A program made the position numbers and the translations under genes. Shown one piece after another: positions 43,814-53,667 of a stretch of DNA of 64,000 nt; the first letter of the stretch is position 1, and every line of letters begins with the position of its first letter. The notes beneath the pieces were generated by a model. It saw only the letters and a program-made list of their open reading frames with translations. It had not been told where the DNA came from and did no database searches. Source of the DNA: Brenneria izadpanahii (GTDB taxonomy: Bacteria > Pseudomonadota > Gammaproteobacteria > Enterobacterales > Enterobacteriaceae); NCBI RefSeq assembly GCF_017569925.1, contig NZ_CP050854.1, positions 4,340,001 to 4,404,000 of the forward strand, in the 5' to 3' direction.

Positions 43814-44200
43814 ATGGAAAATAAAAACCTTATAAATCTATTGCAAGGAAAGACCTTGATAAAAGAGTTCAATGAAGGAAACGATGACTATCGCTCTTGG
43901 ATTGAATTATCTTTACAAGATGATCTAAAGCCGAGCTATCCATTTAGGACAGAGCCAGGAGCAATGTTAGGAGGTTCTCCTTATTCAAATTCATGCAATG
44001 AATCTGACGCTAAATTCAAACTCAGAGTTTCTCACTTCCTAGCGGAAGATATAGAAAATGGACTAGATCCATCTTACGACAGAGTCGGGAATTACATTTA
44101 CTTTTATTCAATAGATGAACTTATGGAACAACTATCAAAATACGGTATAGAATTGAAAGACTGTGTTGATCTAAATAAAGTAAATGACTACCCATTATAA
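43814..44200 (+). CDS. Probable orphan immunity protein
   Basis: 128 aa from ATG 43814. Contains WIELSLQDDLKPSYPFRTEP and a C-terminal IELKDCVDLNKVND. Intact while the toxin upstream is broken. The last cassette terminator follows at 44211. Family not recognised. Confidence 0.7.
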   Translation: MENKNLINLLQGKTLIKEFNEGNDDYRSWIELSLQDDLKPSYPFRTEPGAMLGGSPYSNSCNESDAKFKLRVSHFLAEDIENGLDPSYDRVGNYIYFYSIDELMEQLSKYGIELKDCVDLNKVNDYPL

Positions 44201-44210
44201 ATTTTAAGAA

Positions 44211-44250
44211 GCCGGAAGCGATCCCAACGATCCTTCCGGCTATTTTCTTT
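44211..44250 (+). terminator. Cassette terminator (last)
   Basis: GCCGGAAGCGATC CCAA CGATCCTTCCGGC followed by TATTTTCTTT; nearly the same sequence as at 25110. Confidence 0.85.
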
Positions 44251-44263
44251 ACCCGCCCAATGA

Positions 44264-44608
44264 TTAAGCCAGCATTACCCCAGACTCCGCTCGAATAATC
44301 ATCTTACCGGGCAACAGTTCAATCTCCAGCGGCCGGCCGAACAGTCCGCGGCGGCTCAGCCAGTCGCCCGCCAGATAAAGCTTGCCGTTATCGCGTACCC
44401 AGTCGGCGCTCTCACTGTCGCAGTCGTCGAGTTCAGCCAGCAGCGCGGCGATATCGGTGTCCTTACCCAGCCGGGTGAGCATAAGCCCGTCGCGGTACAG
44501 ACGGATACGAAATAACGTCCCGGCGGTGAAACCCGCCTGCGCCAGTTCCTCGCCGGTGAGCGTCAGCTCCGGCAGTCCTACCGGATAAAACACCGTCTGA
44601 ATACTCAT
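44264..44608 (-). CDS. SymE-like protein, longer divergent type
   Basis: 114 aa from ATG 44608 with a GGGAG site; the open frame extends upstream without support. The C-terminal LYLAGDWLSRRGLFGRPLEI-ELLPGKMIIRAES has the SymE/AbrB-like hairpin, with an added N-terminal half (SIQTVFYPVGLPELTLTGEE) that itself looks like a related fold, so the protein may be an internally duplicated SymE. GC-rich, unlike the cassettes. It ends the Rhs island. Confidence 0.7.
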   Translation of the reverse strand: MSIQTVFYPVGLPELTLTGEELAQAGFTAGTLFRIRLYRDGLMLTRLGKDTDIAALLAELDDCDSESADWVRDNGKLYLAGDWLSRRGLFGRPLEIELLPGKMIIRAESGVMLA

Positions 44609-45587
44609 TGTGCTCCCTCTTGTCCAGCCCGCCCCCACCACAAATGCAGCATGGTAAAACGTCATCCCAAAGATCTTCCTTCAGGATACATTGACAATCA
44701 TCCCGGCAAGGGGGTTAGCGATAACAGAAGACGTACGGCCTTCATATTAGAGTTAATTATCATTTTCAGATGAAGTGCCCGCGATGCGGGAGAAACCGCA
44801 TACGGTCGTAAACGTTAAGATAACGATTTCTGGCACGTCGTTTTCATAACCGGGAAATCCGCCCGAGGTTAACTAAATGTTTCCATTTTGTTGCTTTCCG
44901 CACTAAGGAGCCGGACGCCGCAAAAATCGGTGAACAAAAAATATCGCGGGCGTTTCTTAGAAAAGATTTGTTTTAACAATCAAGAAACAAAAAGCATAAA
45001 ACTCATCCGGATATCGATCGTTAACGCTCCAATCTGGGTTAGCGCTTAACATATCGAAGCCGGATACCCCCCGCGGGGATGAACAAATAGCCATCACAGA
45101 ATATTTATCCAACAGGCTTCTATCAAAACGATTCGCTAGCGGCGAGCCGGAAAAAAGAATAACTTTGCCGACTTTAAAAAATCGACTTAATAGACAAATA
45201 AATAAAAAATAGTTAATTATTTTTTAACCATGAAATAGCTTGACGGCAAACGAATGCCAACTCGTTTCATTATTTTTTATAAAGCAACGCTATAATGCCA
45301 ATTCGTATTTTGATATATCTAAATTGATAAGGATAAAGAAAAAGAGAAGATAAAGGTTCAAAGTTTTGACGAAAAAAAAGCGGATTAATAAGGCCAGATT
45401 ATACATTCCAGGCCGAAGGCCTCCTTTTCAGAAAAAATAATCAACTATTACGTCAGAAAGGGACATCAATACAATCAACCGCTATTGATATCCCTTTCTG
45501 ATTTCGGCCACTACAATACTTTTTCGCTTACCGGAAAAGTAGCGTTCACTGAACTCGCCTATCCCGGCAACAGGCTGATAGCCGCCT
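44609..45587. other. Long gene-free interval at the right edge of the Rhs island
   Basis: About 980 bases without a supported gene. A good -10 TATAAT is at 45291-45296, and an AGGCC-gaa-GGCCT hairpin followed by CCTTTT ends near 45437, so a short RNA of about 130 nt is possible but unproven. A strong long hairpin is at 45453-45501 (listed separately). Confidence 0.4.
45453..45501. repeat. 19-bp hairpin with one mismatch
   Basis: TCAGAAAGGGACATCAATA and TATTGATATCCCTTTCTGA pair over 19 positions with a single C/A mismatch and an 11-nt loop. There is no T run on either side. It could terminate or protect the transcript of the PAS-like gene at 45588, or be a remnant of an inserted palindromic element. 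Confidence 0.6.
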
Positions 45588-45980
45588 TTAAGAGGCCAGA
45601 TTCGTAGGTGACTCCGAAGGCTCCTGATTCAGGATCAACAGAGACAGCACCCGATTTTCAACATTCAATTTAGAAAACGATAATGTTCCGAACTGCTTTT
45701 TCGTAAAACCATCAGACAGCATGTCCGACACCACACGCGTACTTAATACATTGGAGTCGGTCATAAAATCCTGATAGGCGAATTTCACGCTAATCGGCAG
45801 AACATCATCAATAGAGATCGACGAATTCATTTCCGAACGCAGCCCGAAATGCGCATTAAAAGCGGAGTTGGCACAAACAACTTTGCACGTTTCATCAATG
45901 ACCGCAGCAGCTCGCCGTTCATTCTGAACGGGCTGACTTAGCATGCCAATGATCTCGTTCCGGCCAAATATCAGACTCAT
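45588..45980 (-). CDS. Small PAS-like protein
   Basis: 130 aa from ATG 45980 with GAGGG upstream. The part RRAAAVIDETCKVVCANSAF-NAHFGL resembles the start of a PAS domain, and the C-terminal LSFSKLNVENRVLSLLILN could be its last two strands. No output domain is present. It stands alone between the Rhs island and acs. Such single PAS proteins can act as sensors for a partner. Function not recognised. Confidence 0.6.
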   Translation of the reverse strand: MSLIFGRNEIIGMLSQPVQNERRAAAVIDETCKVVCANSAFNAHFGLRSEMNSSISIDDVLPISVKFAYQDFMTDSNVLSTRVVSDMLSDGFTKKQFGTLSFSKLNVENRVLSLLILNQEPSESPTNLAS

Positions 45981-46692
45981 TATTTCCCTCTGCTTCATGC
46001 TATGTAAAAGGTATCGATAAGCGCTGACTACGAAATTTAGCCTACAACCACCTAGCGATAAGCACTCAACTCACCGGTTCCCCCGGGGGTGCCCGGCATA
46101 ATGTAGTTATCTAAGCTGCTTAGTTTTGGAAACCGGATCCTATCTAACAAAAAACAAAAAATAACAATTGAAACCGCCGGTCTGATTTACAGACCATTCA
46201 CTTCCATTTCTACTCAGGCCACCTGACAGCGTTAATGGCGGTGTCGTTATGTACCACGATTATCCATGTGTTTTCTCTATTGATAATCAGATAAATCTAA
46301 ATAAACGGCGCTGAATTAAATATACCGTAAACAATACTGTCACTATCGGCGGAATAAGAGAGATCTTTATGCGTTTTGATCGTAAAGGACGATCAAATTA
46401 TTGATAACAATAGATTAAGACTATGGATAACGATGAATTGATCGTTTTATTCATTATGATGGAGTGAATAATTCTTATAATTTTTCATAGTATGGCATAT
46501 GTCACTTACCGTGTCCCTCTCTTGTCGAGGAAGTTTAGTTATATTCCTGAGTATTCAAGTTATTCCTTAAACAACGCCTTATGCCTCTCCTGCATTGCGT
46601 GATCTGCCGCTCAAAAAAGAAACAAATGTAGCGCGGGAAATGCCATTAACTATTCATTGACATATCCTTAACATGTTTAAGGAGAGGCGCAC
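45981..46692. other. Upstream region of acs
   Basis: About 710 AT-rich bases with no gene. In enterobacteria acs is driven from distant CRP- and IHF-dependent promoters, so a long leader is expected. I could not fix a CRP site with confidence. GGAGAGG precedes the acs start. Confidence 0.4.
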
Positions 46693-48654
46693 ATGACTCA
46701 ATATCATAAACATACAATACCGGCCGCTATCGCGGAGAATGCTCTGATAAACGCCGACCAATATCAAAAGTTGTATCGGCAATCCATTGATGACCCAACC
46801 TCTTTTTGGCGCGAGCAAGGGGGAATTATTGATTGGATCAAACCTTATCGGCAAGTGAAAAATACATCGTTTGATCCCGGTCATATTCGCATTCGCTGGT
46901 TTGAGGATGGAACGCTGAACGTCGCGGCCAACTGTCTGGACCGCCATCTGGCGGAACGCGGCGACCAAACCGCGATAATCTGGGAAGGCGATGACGCCGG
47001 AGAAAGTAAAACCGTCACCTACCGCGAGCTGCATCATGCCGTCTGCCGTTTCGCCAATGCTCTACGCTCCCTGGGAATTCGCAAAGGGGATGTGGTCGCC
47101 ATCTATATGCCGATGGTGCCGGAAGCGGCCATTGCCATGCTGGCCTGCGCCCGCATCGGCGCGGTTCACTCGGTGATCTTCGGCGGTTTTTCGCCGGAAG
47201 CCATCGCCGGGCGAATCGTCGATTCCAACGCCAAACTGGTGATTACCGCCGACGAAGGCATCCGCGCCGGGCGTATTATTCCGCTGAAGAAAAACATCGA
47301 TGAGGCGTTAAAAAATCCCGCAGTAACAAGCATCGCCAAGGTGATCGTTTACCAACGAACCGGCAAACAAGGGGAATGGGTAAACGGGCGCGATCTCTGG
47401 TGGCACGATCTGATCGAACAGTCAGACGATCGTTGCCCGCCGGAAGAGATGAATGCCGAAGATCCGCTGTTTATCCTTTATACCTCCGGCTCCACCGGCA
47501 AACCCAAAGGCGTGTTGCACACCACCGGCGGTTACCTTGTTTACGCGGCGATAACCTTTAAATATGTCTTTGACTACCACCCCGGAGATATCTACTGGTG
47601 CACGGCGGATGTCGGCTGGATCACCGGCCACAGCTACCTGCTGTACGGGCCGCTGGCCTGCGGCGCCGTTACGCTGATGTTCGAAGGCGTCCCCAACTGG
47701 CCCGATGCCCGGCGCATGGCGCAGATTATCGATAAGCATCGGGTCAATATTCTCTACACCGCGCCCACGGCAATCCGCGCCTTGATGGCCGAGGGCGATA
47801 AATCCATTGAAGGAACCTCGCGGACGTCACTGAGAATCATGGGTTCCGTCGGGGAACCGATCAATCCGGAAGCCTGGGAGTGGTACTTCAATAAGATCGG
47901 CAACGGCAAGTGTCCCATCGTCGATACCTGGTGGCAAACAGAAACCGGCGGCCTCATGATTACCCCGCTGCCCGGCGCGATTGAAACTAAACCCGGTTCG
48001 GCGACTTACCCTTTCTTTGGCGTGCAGCCGGCGCTGGTGGATAACCTGGGTAATCCGCAGGACGGCGTCTGCGAAGGCAATCTGGTGATAACCGACTCCT
48101 GGCCGGGTCAGGCCCGCACCCTGTTTGGCGATCATGAGCGCTTTGAACAAACCTATTTTTCCACTTTCAAAGGCATGTATTTCAGCGGCGACGGCGCTCG
48201 CCGCGATGAAGACGGCTATTACTGGATCACCGGACGCGTCGACGACGTGCTGAACGTTTCCGGCCACCGATTGGGAACGGCGGAAATAGAATCCGCTCTG
48301 GTTGCGCACCCTAAAATCGCCGAGGCGGCGGTGGTAGGCATTCCGCACAGCCTGAAAGGCCAGGCCATTTATGCCTATATCACGCTGAACCACGGCGAAG
48401 AACCCTCCAGCGAACTGTATAGCGAAGTTCGCAACTGGGTACGTAAAGAAATCGGCGCGATCGCCACGCCGGATATCCTCCACTGGACCGACGCGCTGCC
48501 GAAAACGCGCTCCGGTAAAATCATGCGCCGCATTTTGCGCAAAATCGCGGCGGGCGACACCAGTAATCTGGGGGATACCTCGACGCTGGCCGATCCCGGC
48601 GTGGTAGAAAAACTACTGGAAGAAAAACAGGCGATGAGCGCCTCACCCCAATGA
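46693..48654 (+). CDS. acs: Acetyl-coenzyme A synthetase
   Basis: 653 aa, full length. Adenylate-forming signature [18 protein letters not shown], the A5 region [10 protein letters not shown], and the C-terminal [20 protein letters not shown] with the catalytic lysine regulated by acetylation in E. coli. It converts acetate, ATP and CoA to acetyl-CoA through acetyl-AMP. First gene of the acs-yjcH-actP operon for scavenging acetate. Confidence 0.97.
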   Translation: MTQYHKHTIPAAIAENALINADQYQKLYRQSIDDPTSFWREQGGIIDWIKPYRQVKNTSFDPGHIRIRWFEDGTLNVAANCLDRHLAERGDQTAIIWEGDDAGESKTVTYRELHHAVCRFANALRSLGIRKGDVVAIYMPMVPEAAIAMLACARIGAVHSVIFGGFSPEAIAGRIVDSNAKLVITADEGIRAGRIIPLKKNIDEALKNPAVTSIAKVIVYQRTGKQGEWVNGRDLWWHDLIEQSDDRCPPEEMNAEDPLFILYTSGSTGKPKGVLHTTGGYLVYAAITFKYVFDYHPGDIYWCTADVGWITGHSYLLYGPLACGAVTLMFEGVPNWPDARRMAQIIDKHRVNILYTAPTAIRALMAEGDKSIEGTSRTSLRIMGSVGEPINPEAWEWYFNKIGNGKCPIVDTWWQTETGGLMITPLPGAIETKPGSATYPFFGVQPALVDNLGNPQDGVCEGNLVITDSWPGQARTLFGDHERFEQTYFSTFKGMYFSGDGARRDEDGYYWITGRVDDVLNVSGHRLGTAEIESALVAHPKIAEAAVVGIPHSLKGQAIYAYITLNHGEEPSSELYSEVRNWVRKEIGAIATPDILHWTDALPKTRSGKIMRRILRKIAAGDTSNLGDTSTLADPGVVEKLLEEKQAMSASPQ

Positions 48655-48672
48655 CCATCCGACTCAATCTGC

Positions 48673-48717
48673 GACGCCTCCCGCTGCGCCCCGCATCAAA
48701 ATTTAGCGGGAGGCGTC
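48673..48717 (+). repeat. Intercistronic hairpin between acs and yjcH
   Basis: A perfect 13-bp inverted repeat GACGCCTCCCGCT / AGCGGGAGGCGTC with a 19-nt loop. It may stabilise the acs message or reduce readthrough, as REP elements do at this position in relatives. Confidence 0.6.
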
Positions 48718-48763
48718 ACCCCGAAACCATGCTGTCCGGCCTACGGATTACTGGAGACTTACG

Positions 48764-49075
48764 ATGAATGACGCCATTTATCAACGGATTGAAAGTAACC
48801 CCCTGTTTAGGGAATTGGTAAATAAACGACAGCGCTTCGCCGCGCTCCTTTCCCTGATCATGCTGGCGCTTTACGTCGGTTTTATTCTGCTGATCGCCTT
48901 TGCGCCCGGCTGGCTGGGAACGCCGATCTCCTCCGATTCGGCCATTACCCGGGGCATTCCCGTCGGCGTGGGATTGATCGCGATCTCCTTCATTCTGACG
49001 GGGATCTACGTCTACCGCGCCAACGGTGAATTCGATCGCCTGACTAAACGGCTGCTGGATGAGGTAGGGCAATGA
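48764..49075 (+). CDS. yjcH: DUF485 inner-membrane protein YjcH
   Basis: 103 aa with two membrane segments ([20 protein letters not shown] and [20 protein letters not shown]) and the DUF485 N-terminal pattern [15 protein letters not shown]. Always found between acs and actP in enterobacteria; its role in acetate uptake is unclear. Its stop overlaps the actP start (ATGA). Confidence 0.93.
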   Translation: MNDAIYQRIESNPLFRELVNKRQRFAALLSLIMLALYVGFILLIAFAPGWLGTPISSDSAITRGIPVGVGLIAISFILTGIYVYRANGEFDRLTKRLLDEVGQ

Positions 49076-50730
49076 AAATACGCTTCATGCTACTGTCCGT
49101 ATCGATCGCCTTACCTTCGCTGACCCAGGCGGCGGACGCCTTGACCGGCGATGTTCAGCGCCAGCCGCTGAACATTCAGGCCATCGTAATGTTCCTGCTG
49201 TTTGTCAGCACCACGCTGTATATCACCTACTGGGCGTCCAAGCGAACCCGATCCCGCAGCGACTACTATACCGCAGGCGGCAGCATTACCGGTTTCCAGA
49301 ACGGGCTGGCGATCGCCGGCGACTATATGTCGGCGGCATCCTTTCTGGGGATCTCGGCGCTGGTTTACACCTCCGGCTATGACGGCCTGATCTATTCGCT
49401 CGGCTTTCTGGTCGGCTGGCCCATCATCCTGTTTCTGATTGCGGAGCGTCTGCGTAATCTGGGACGTTACACCTTCGCCGACGTAGCCTCTTACCGGCTC
49501 AATCAGCGCGCGATCCGCAGCCTGTCGGCCTGTGGTTCGCTGGTGGTGGTGGCGCTGTATCTTATCGCCCAGATGGTGGGCGCGGGCAAACTGATCGAAT
49601 TGCTGTTCGGCCTGAACTACCACATCGCCGTCATTCTGGTCGGTATTCTGATGGTGATGTATGTCATGTTCGGCGGCATGCTGGCCACCACCTGGGTACA
49701 GATCATCAAAGCGGTGCTGCTGCTGTTCGGCGCAACCTTCATGGCCGTGATGGTGATGAAATCCGTCAACTTCAGCTTCAATACGCTGTTTCAGCAGGCG
49801 ATGGACGTCCACCCGAAAGGCGCAGCCATCATGCGCCCCGGCGGATTGGTGTCCGATCCGGTATCCGCGCTCTCTCTCGGTCTGGGATTGATGTTCGGTA
49901 CGGCGGGCCTGCCGCATATCCTGATGCGATTCTTCACCGTCAGCGATGCCAAAGAAGCGCGGAAAAGCGTCTTTTTCGCCACCGGGTTTATGGGGTACTT
50001 CTACTTCCTGACGTTTATTATCGGCTTTGGCGCTATCCTGCTGGTCAGCGCGAATCCTGACTTTAAAGATGCCGCCGGCGCGCTTATCGGCGGCAACAAC
50101 ATGGCGGCGGTTCACCTGGCGGATGCGGTGGGCGGCAACTTCTTCCTCGGCTTTATCTCCGCCGTCGCCTTTGCGACCATTCTGGCGGTGGTGGCCGGAT
50201 TAACGCTGGCGGGGGCTTCGGCGGTTTCCCACGACCTCTACTCCAACGTGATCAAGAAAGGAAAAGCCACCGAACGCGATGAGCTGAAAGTCTCGAAAAT
50301 GACCGTACTGGCGCTGGGTCTGGTCGCCATCGCGCTTGGCATTCTGTTTGAGAATCAGAATATCGCCTTTATGGTGGGTCTGGCCTTTTCCATCGCCGCC
50401 AGTTGCAACTTCCCCATCATTATCCTTTCCATGTACTGGTCGAAACTCACCACGCGCGGGGCAACGGCGGGCGGCTGGGCCGGGCTGCTGACGGCCGTCA
50501 TTCTGATGATCCTGGGACCGACGGTATGGGTAACCATCCTCGGCCATGAGACGCCGGTTTATCCCTATGAGTATCCGGCGCTGTTCTCCATGCTGGCGGC
50601 CTTTATCGGTATCTGGCTGTTCTCGATAACGGACGGCTCCGAGACGGGGCGGCAAGAGCGTGCGCGTTTCCATTCCCAGTTTGTCCGCTCGCAAACCGGG
50701 GTTGGCGCATCGCGCAGCGGCGCCCATTAA
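49072..50730 (+). CDS. actP: Cation/acetate symporter ActP
   Basis: 552 aa sodium:solute symporter family protein with about 14 membrane segments and an N-terminal signal-like segment ending TQAADAL. The motif [20 protein letters not shown] and the later [20 protein letters not shown] are typical of ActP. It takes up acetate and glycolate. Translationally coupled to yjcH. Confidence 0.95.
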   Translation: MKIRFMLLSVSIALPSLTQAADALTGDVQRQPLNIQAIVMFLLFVSTTLYITYWASKRTRSRSDYYTAGGSITGFQNGLAIAGDYMSAASFLGISALVYTSGYDGLIYSLGFLVGWPIILFLIAERLRNLGRYTFADVASYRLNQRAIRSLSACGSLVVVALYLIAQMVGAGKLIELLFGLNYHIAVILVGILMVMYVMFGGMLATTWVQIIKAVLLLFGATFMAVMVMKSVNFSFNTLFQQAMDVHPKGAAIMRPGGLVSDPVSALSLGLGLMFGTAGLPHILMRFFTVSDAKEARKSVFFATGFMGYFYFLTFIIGFGAILLVSANPDFKDAAGALIGGNNMAAVHLADAVGGNFFLGFISAVAFATILAVVAGLTLAGASAVSHDLYSNVIKKGKATERDELKVSKMTVLALGLVAIALGILFENQNIAFMVGLAFSIAASCNFPIIILSMYWSKLTTRGATAGGWAGLLTAVILMILGPTVWVTILGHETPVYPYEYPALFSMLAAFIGIWLFSITDGSETGRQERARFHSQFVRSQTGVGASRSGAH

Positions 50731-50737
50731 TTTTACC

Positions 50738-50774
50738 GGGACGCCCGCCGCTGATGATCCGCGCAGGGCGTCCC
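50738..50774. terminator. Bidirectional terminator between actP and ogl
   Basis: GGGACGCCC and GGGCGTCCC, a perfect 9-bp stem with a 19-nt loop, between two convergent genes. Confidence 0.65.
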
Positions 50775-50780
50775 CTATTG

Positions 50781-52100
50781 TTACCGGCGGCAATTCGCTT
50801 CATTAAGCGCTACCGCATAGGTATGAACCTCGCCATGCATATTGGAACGGAATACCAGATAGTTGCCGTCCGGCGTAAAAGCGAGGTTAGGCTCCAGACG
50901 GTAATCATGAGCGGACATATCCACCAGCCGCTGGCGGCGCAGTACGCCCGGAGCGATTAAGCTATCCGCATTAGCGGCGGAAATGCCGGCGACATCCGGT
51001 ATCGCTTCCGGTACAAACAATGAAATCCACTTGCCGTTTTTAGCGTGCGCCACCATCTCCTCATCGCCGCCATCGCCGGCAAAATATTTACCATCATAGG
51101 AAATATTAAAATGTACCGACCAGCTATCGCGATCCAGCGCATACCACTGACGCCTGCCGCTATGCAGCTCATAGCCCGCCAGCCAGAACACCTCGCCGCG
51201 CGGCGTTTGCAGGTCATACCATATCGTGTTGCCGTCGGCGCTGAAAAATTCATGCCCGGCAATTTCCATATTCATGGCGCGCGTGTGGATTTTGGTCAAC
51301 GCCGAACCATCGGTACGAATTGTCCAGATGCGATCCACCTTATGCCACGGCCCCTCGTGACAGAACAGAATCTGGTTGGGATCGGCGGGAGAAAACTGTA
51401 AATGGTTAAGCCAGTCGGTGGCGTGATGAACATCCCTGCGCATCCCCGACGCCACATCAATCACGAATAGGGTCATCGGCAGACGCTGTTCCAGCCGCTG
51501 ATTGATATGAACCTCTTTTTGTTCGGCAAAGGTCAACGGCCGCCCGGTATGCGGATGATACATCTCAGAGGCGACCATCCACTCCCCCTGCGGATTGGCG
51601 TTACCGCCGGCCGCGTCGGACACGGCGGAGGCGAACACATCATTGAACGCCTTGTTTTGCGCGGTTTCGCTTCCCAGCAGCAGCGTTTCATCAGCATTCA
51701 GGGCGCACACCGTTTCTGAAGGCGTCAACCGGTAGTGCCGCGCCATCTCACCGGTCAGCAGGTGCAGGGAACAGACCACCCGCTGGCCGTCAATCTCATC
51801 GATATACCACAACCGGGAAGTCCGTCTGCCCACCATCAAAATCTCCGCCGCCGGGCGAGGCAAAATCAGCGTATTGCGCCGCGTTCGCATATCAATGACG
51901 GCGATCCCCGCCGGCGTCGTCACCACCATTAATTGACCATCGCGGCTAAACGCATTTTGATGGAAATACAGTGACGACGTCCCAGCCAGTTCCGACAGCC
52001 GAATAATTTTTCTTCCGGTCGCCTCATCGCGCCATTCGCGCGGGACGGAGGTGTTTTCCGTTCCGTCTCCGCCCAACGTCGCTCGCTCTACTTTTTTCAT
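50781..52100 (-). CDS. Oligogalacturonate lyase-like protein (PL22 family)
   Basis: 439 aa, seven-bladed beta-propeller layout of the oligogalacturonate lyase family with WRDEATGRKIIRLSELAGTS, HEGPWHKVDRIWTIRTDGSA and the metal-site region DRDSWSVHFNISYDGKYFAG. Characterised Ogl enzymes are about 388 aa and split short oligogalacturonides in the cytoplasm; this one is about 50 residues longer. Its start overlaps the stop of the GPH transporter gene (ATGA) in a locus with a rhamnogalacturonan lyase, so the substrate may be an unsaturated rhamnogalacturonan oligomer and not plain oligogalacturonate. Confidence 0.82.
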   Translation of the reverse strand: MKKVERATLGGDGTENTSVPREWRDEATGRKIIRLSELAGTSSLYFHQNAFSRDGQLMVVTTPAGIAVIDMRTRRNTLILPRPAAEILMVGRRTSRLWYIDEIDGQRVVCSLHLLTGEMARHYRLTPSETVCALNADETLLLGSETAQNKAFNDVFASAVSDAAGGNANPQGEWMVASEMYHPHTGRPLTFAEQKEVHINQRLEQRLPMTLFVIDVASGMRRDVHHATDWLNHLQFSPADPNQILFCHEGPWHKVDRIWTIRTDGSALTKIHTRAMNMEIAGHEFFSADGNTIWYDLQTPRGEVFWLAGYELHSGRRQWYALDRDSWSVHFNISYDGKYFAGDGGDEEMVAHAKNGKWISLFVPEAIPDVAGISAANADSLIAPGVLRRQRLVDMSAHDYRLEPNLAFTPDGNYLVFRSNMHGEVHTYAVALNEANCRR

Positions 52101-53611
52101 ATGCTCCTCTCCGCCGGTTCAGGTAGATGTCCCGATGCCGCGCTCCGCCAGCATTGTTCATAAGGCAATCCCGTCAGTTCTTCCACCGCGGCACGCGTTT
52201 GCGGATCGACCTGCGCTTTATGGCCGCCCTTTTTCAACCGGGATGTTTCCTGCAATATCAGCAGGTGATTATCTCTGTTAAGGCGAAAACGCCAGGAAAC
52301 GATGATCCCCCACAGGCCAAGACAGGACGGCACGATGGTATAGATGACAACGATGCTGTCTATAGTGAGTTCGGGCTGTACATCCACCCCTTGTTGAAAT
52401 CCCGTCGCGGAAAGCACGACTCCCAGCGCAAACATAATCAACGCCTGAATCACCGTATCCACAAAATTAAACACGCCGGAAAAAAGCGCTTCCCGCCGTT
52501 CGCGGGTAACGATTTCATCAACGTCGGGGATGAAAGACATCAGATAAAAAGAGGCGTTGGCAATCCCCGTTTTGCCGAAATTGAGAATAATCGTTAACGC
52601 TATCAGCCAGATTTCCGCATGAGGAGGACGCACAATCGCCAGACAGGCAAAAGCGGCAAACACAGCGATCGTAACATAAGCGCCCAAGCGGAAAGATCTG
52701 GCGCCGTCGGTTTTGATCGTGTACCACATAAAAAAGGATAAAAATAACAACCCCAAAAGATAGGCGACGCTGTTGGCGCCGGCTACCACCGTCGGGCTCA
52801 TCATCATGACAAAGATGATGAAATAGGTATTAACATAGCCCGAGATGGTGCGTTCCGATATTTGCGCAATAAACATCGCCAGCAATTGACGAAACGCCTT
52901 TACCCGCAGGGTGGAACCCAAATCGCGGAAAATCATTTTCATCTCCTGCCAGGCGCCGGCGCCGGAGACAAAATGCAGTTCTTCCGCCGGTCGTTCAAAA
53001 CTCCATAGGTATTGCAGCAATAGCGCAACGCATGCCAGAACATTACACACAATCATGGTCCAGGTGAACGCCGCCATATCTTTGCCGAACCACAAAAACA
53101 TCACGCCGGGCAAAGCGGAAATCGCAGTGGTGGCAATGGCGCCTATCGCTTGTTTCATCCCCTCTATTTTGGCGCGAACCGTTGAATCGGTCGTCATTTC
53201 CGTCGTCAGCGTCGGAATAATGATTTGGGGAATGCGCAGTACGCAGTTATACAGAATATAAACAACGTAGTAATAGGCAACGCCCATGCCCGGCAGCCAC
53301 ACCAGAGGGAATAAAATGGTATGAACGGGGATAATCATTAATAACCAAAACCGACGGCGGCCAAATTTTTTCCCCAGCCTGGTTTGGCCGAATTTATCGG
53401 AAAAATCACCGAAAAATAGCGAGAAAAAAGCGCCAGCCAATTTACTAACGGCAAACAGCGTACCTACGGCCATAATCGATAATCCGGCGTAGGTGGTGTA
53501 ATAATACATCAACCAGGCGGACAGCACATTCTGCGTTGCGGCAATAAAAATATTGACCGAAGAGACGCCAAAGTAATTTTTTAAGGTAATACGTCTTATT
53601 ATTTCCGGCAT
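52097..53611 (-). CDS. GPH-family oligosaccharide/cation symporter (RhiT/TogT-like)
   Basis: 504 aa, 12 membrane segments. The N-terminal ALSAW/MYYYTTYAGLSIMAVG pattern and DFSDKFGQTRLGKKFGRRRF identify the glycoside-pentoside-hexuronide family. A late segment IPDVDEIVTRERREALFSGV is the conserved D-E/x-x-T-G/R-x-R-R block. In Dickeya, relatives move rhamnogalacturonides (RhiT) or oligogalacturonides (TogT) across the inner membrane. The context with an RG lyase and a KdgM-type porin favours rhamnogalacturonides. Confidence 0.82.
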   Translation of the reverse strand: MPEIIRRITLKNYFGVSSVNIFIAATQNVLSAWLMYYYTTYAGLSIMAVGTLFAVSKLAGAFFSLFFGDFSDKFGQTRLGKKFGRRRFWLLMIIPVHTILFPLVWLPGMGVAYYYVVYILYNCVLRIPQIIIPTLTTEMTTDSTVRAKIEGMKQAIGAIATTAISALPGVMFLWFGKDMAAFTWTMIVCNVLACVALLLQYLWSFERPAEELHFVSGAGAWQEMKMIFRDLGSTLRVKAFRQLLAMFIAQISERTISGYVNTYFIIFVMMMSPTVVAGANSVAYLLGLLFLSFFMWYTIKTDGARSFRLGAYVTIAVFAAFACLAIVRPPHAEIWLIALTIILNFGKTGIANASFYLMSFIPDVDEIVTRERREALFSGVFNFVDTVIQALIMFALGVVLSATGFQQGVDVQPELTIDSIVVIYTIVPSCLGLWGIIVSWRFRLNRDNHLLILQETSRLKKGGHKAQVDPQTRAAVEELTGLPYEQCWRSAASGHLPEPAERSI

Positions 53612-53667
53612 GGTAATACCCTCACCGACAGAGATAAGAAGTAAAAAGTTAATTTAGCAAAGGCGAT

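Noticed and set aside
20134..44665. CRISPR array
   Set aside because: The repeats here are long cassette repeats, terminators and symE copies. There is no short regularly spaced repeat-spacer pattern anywhere in the window.
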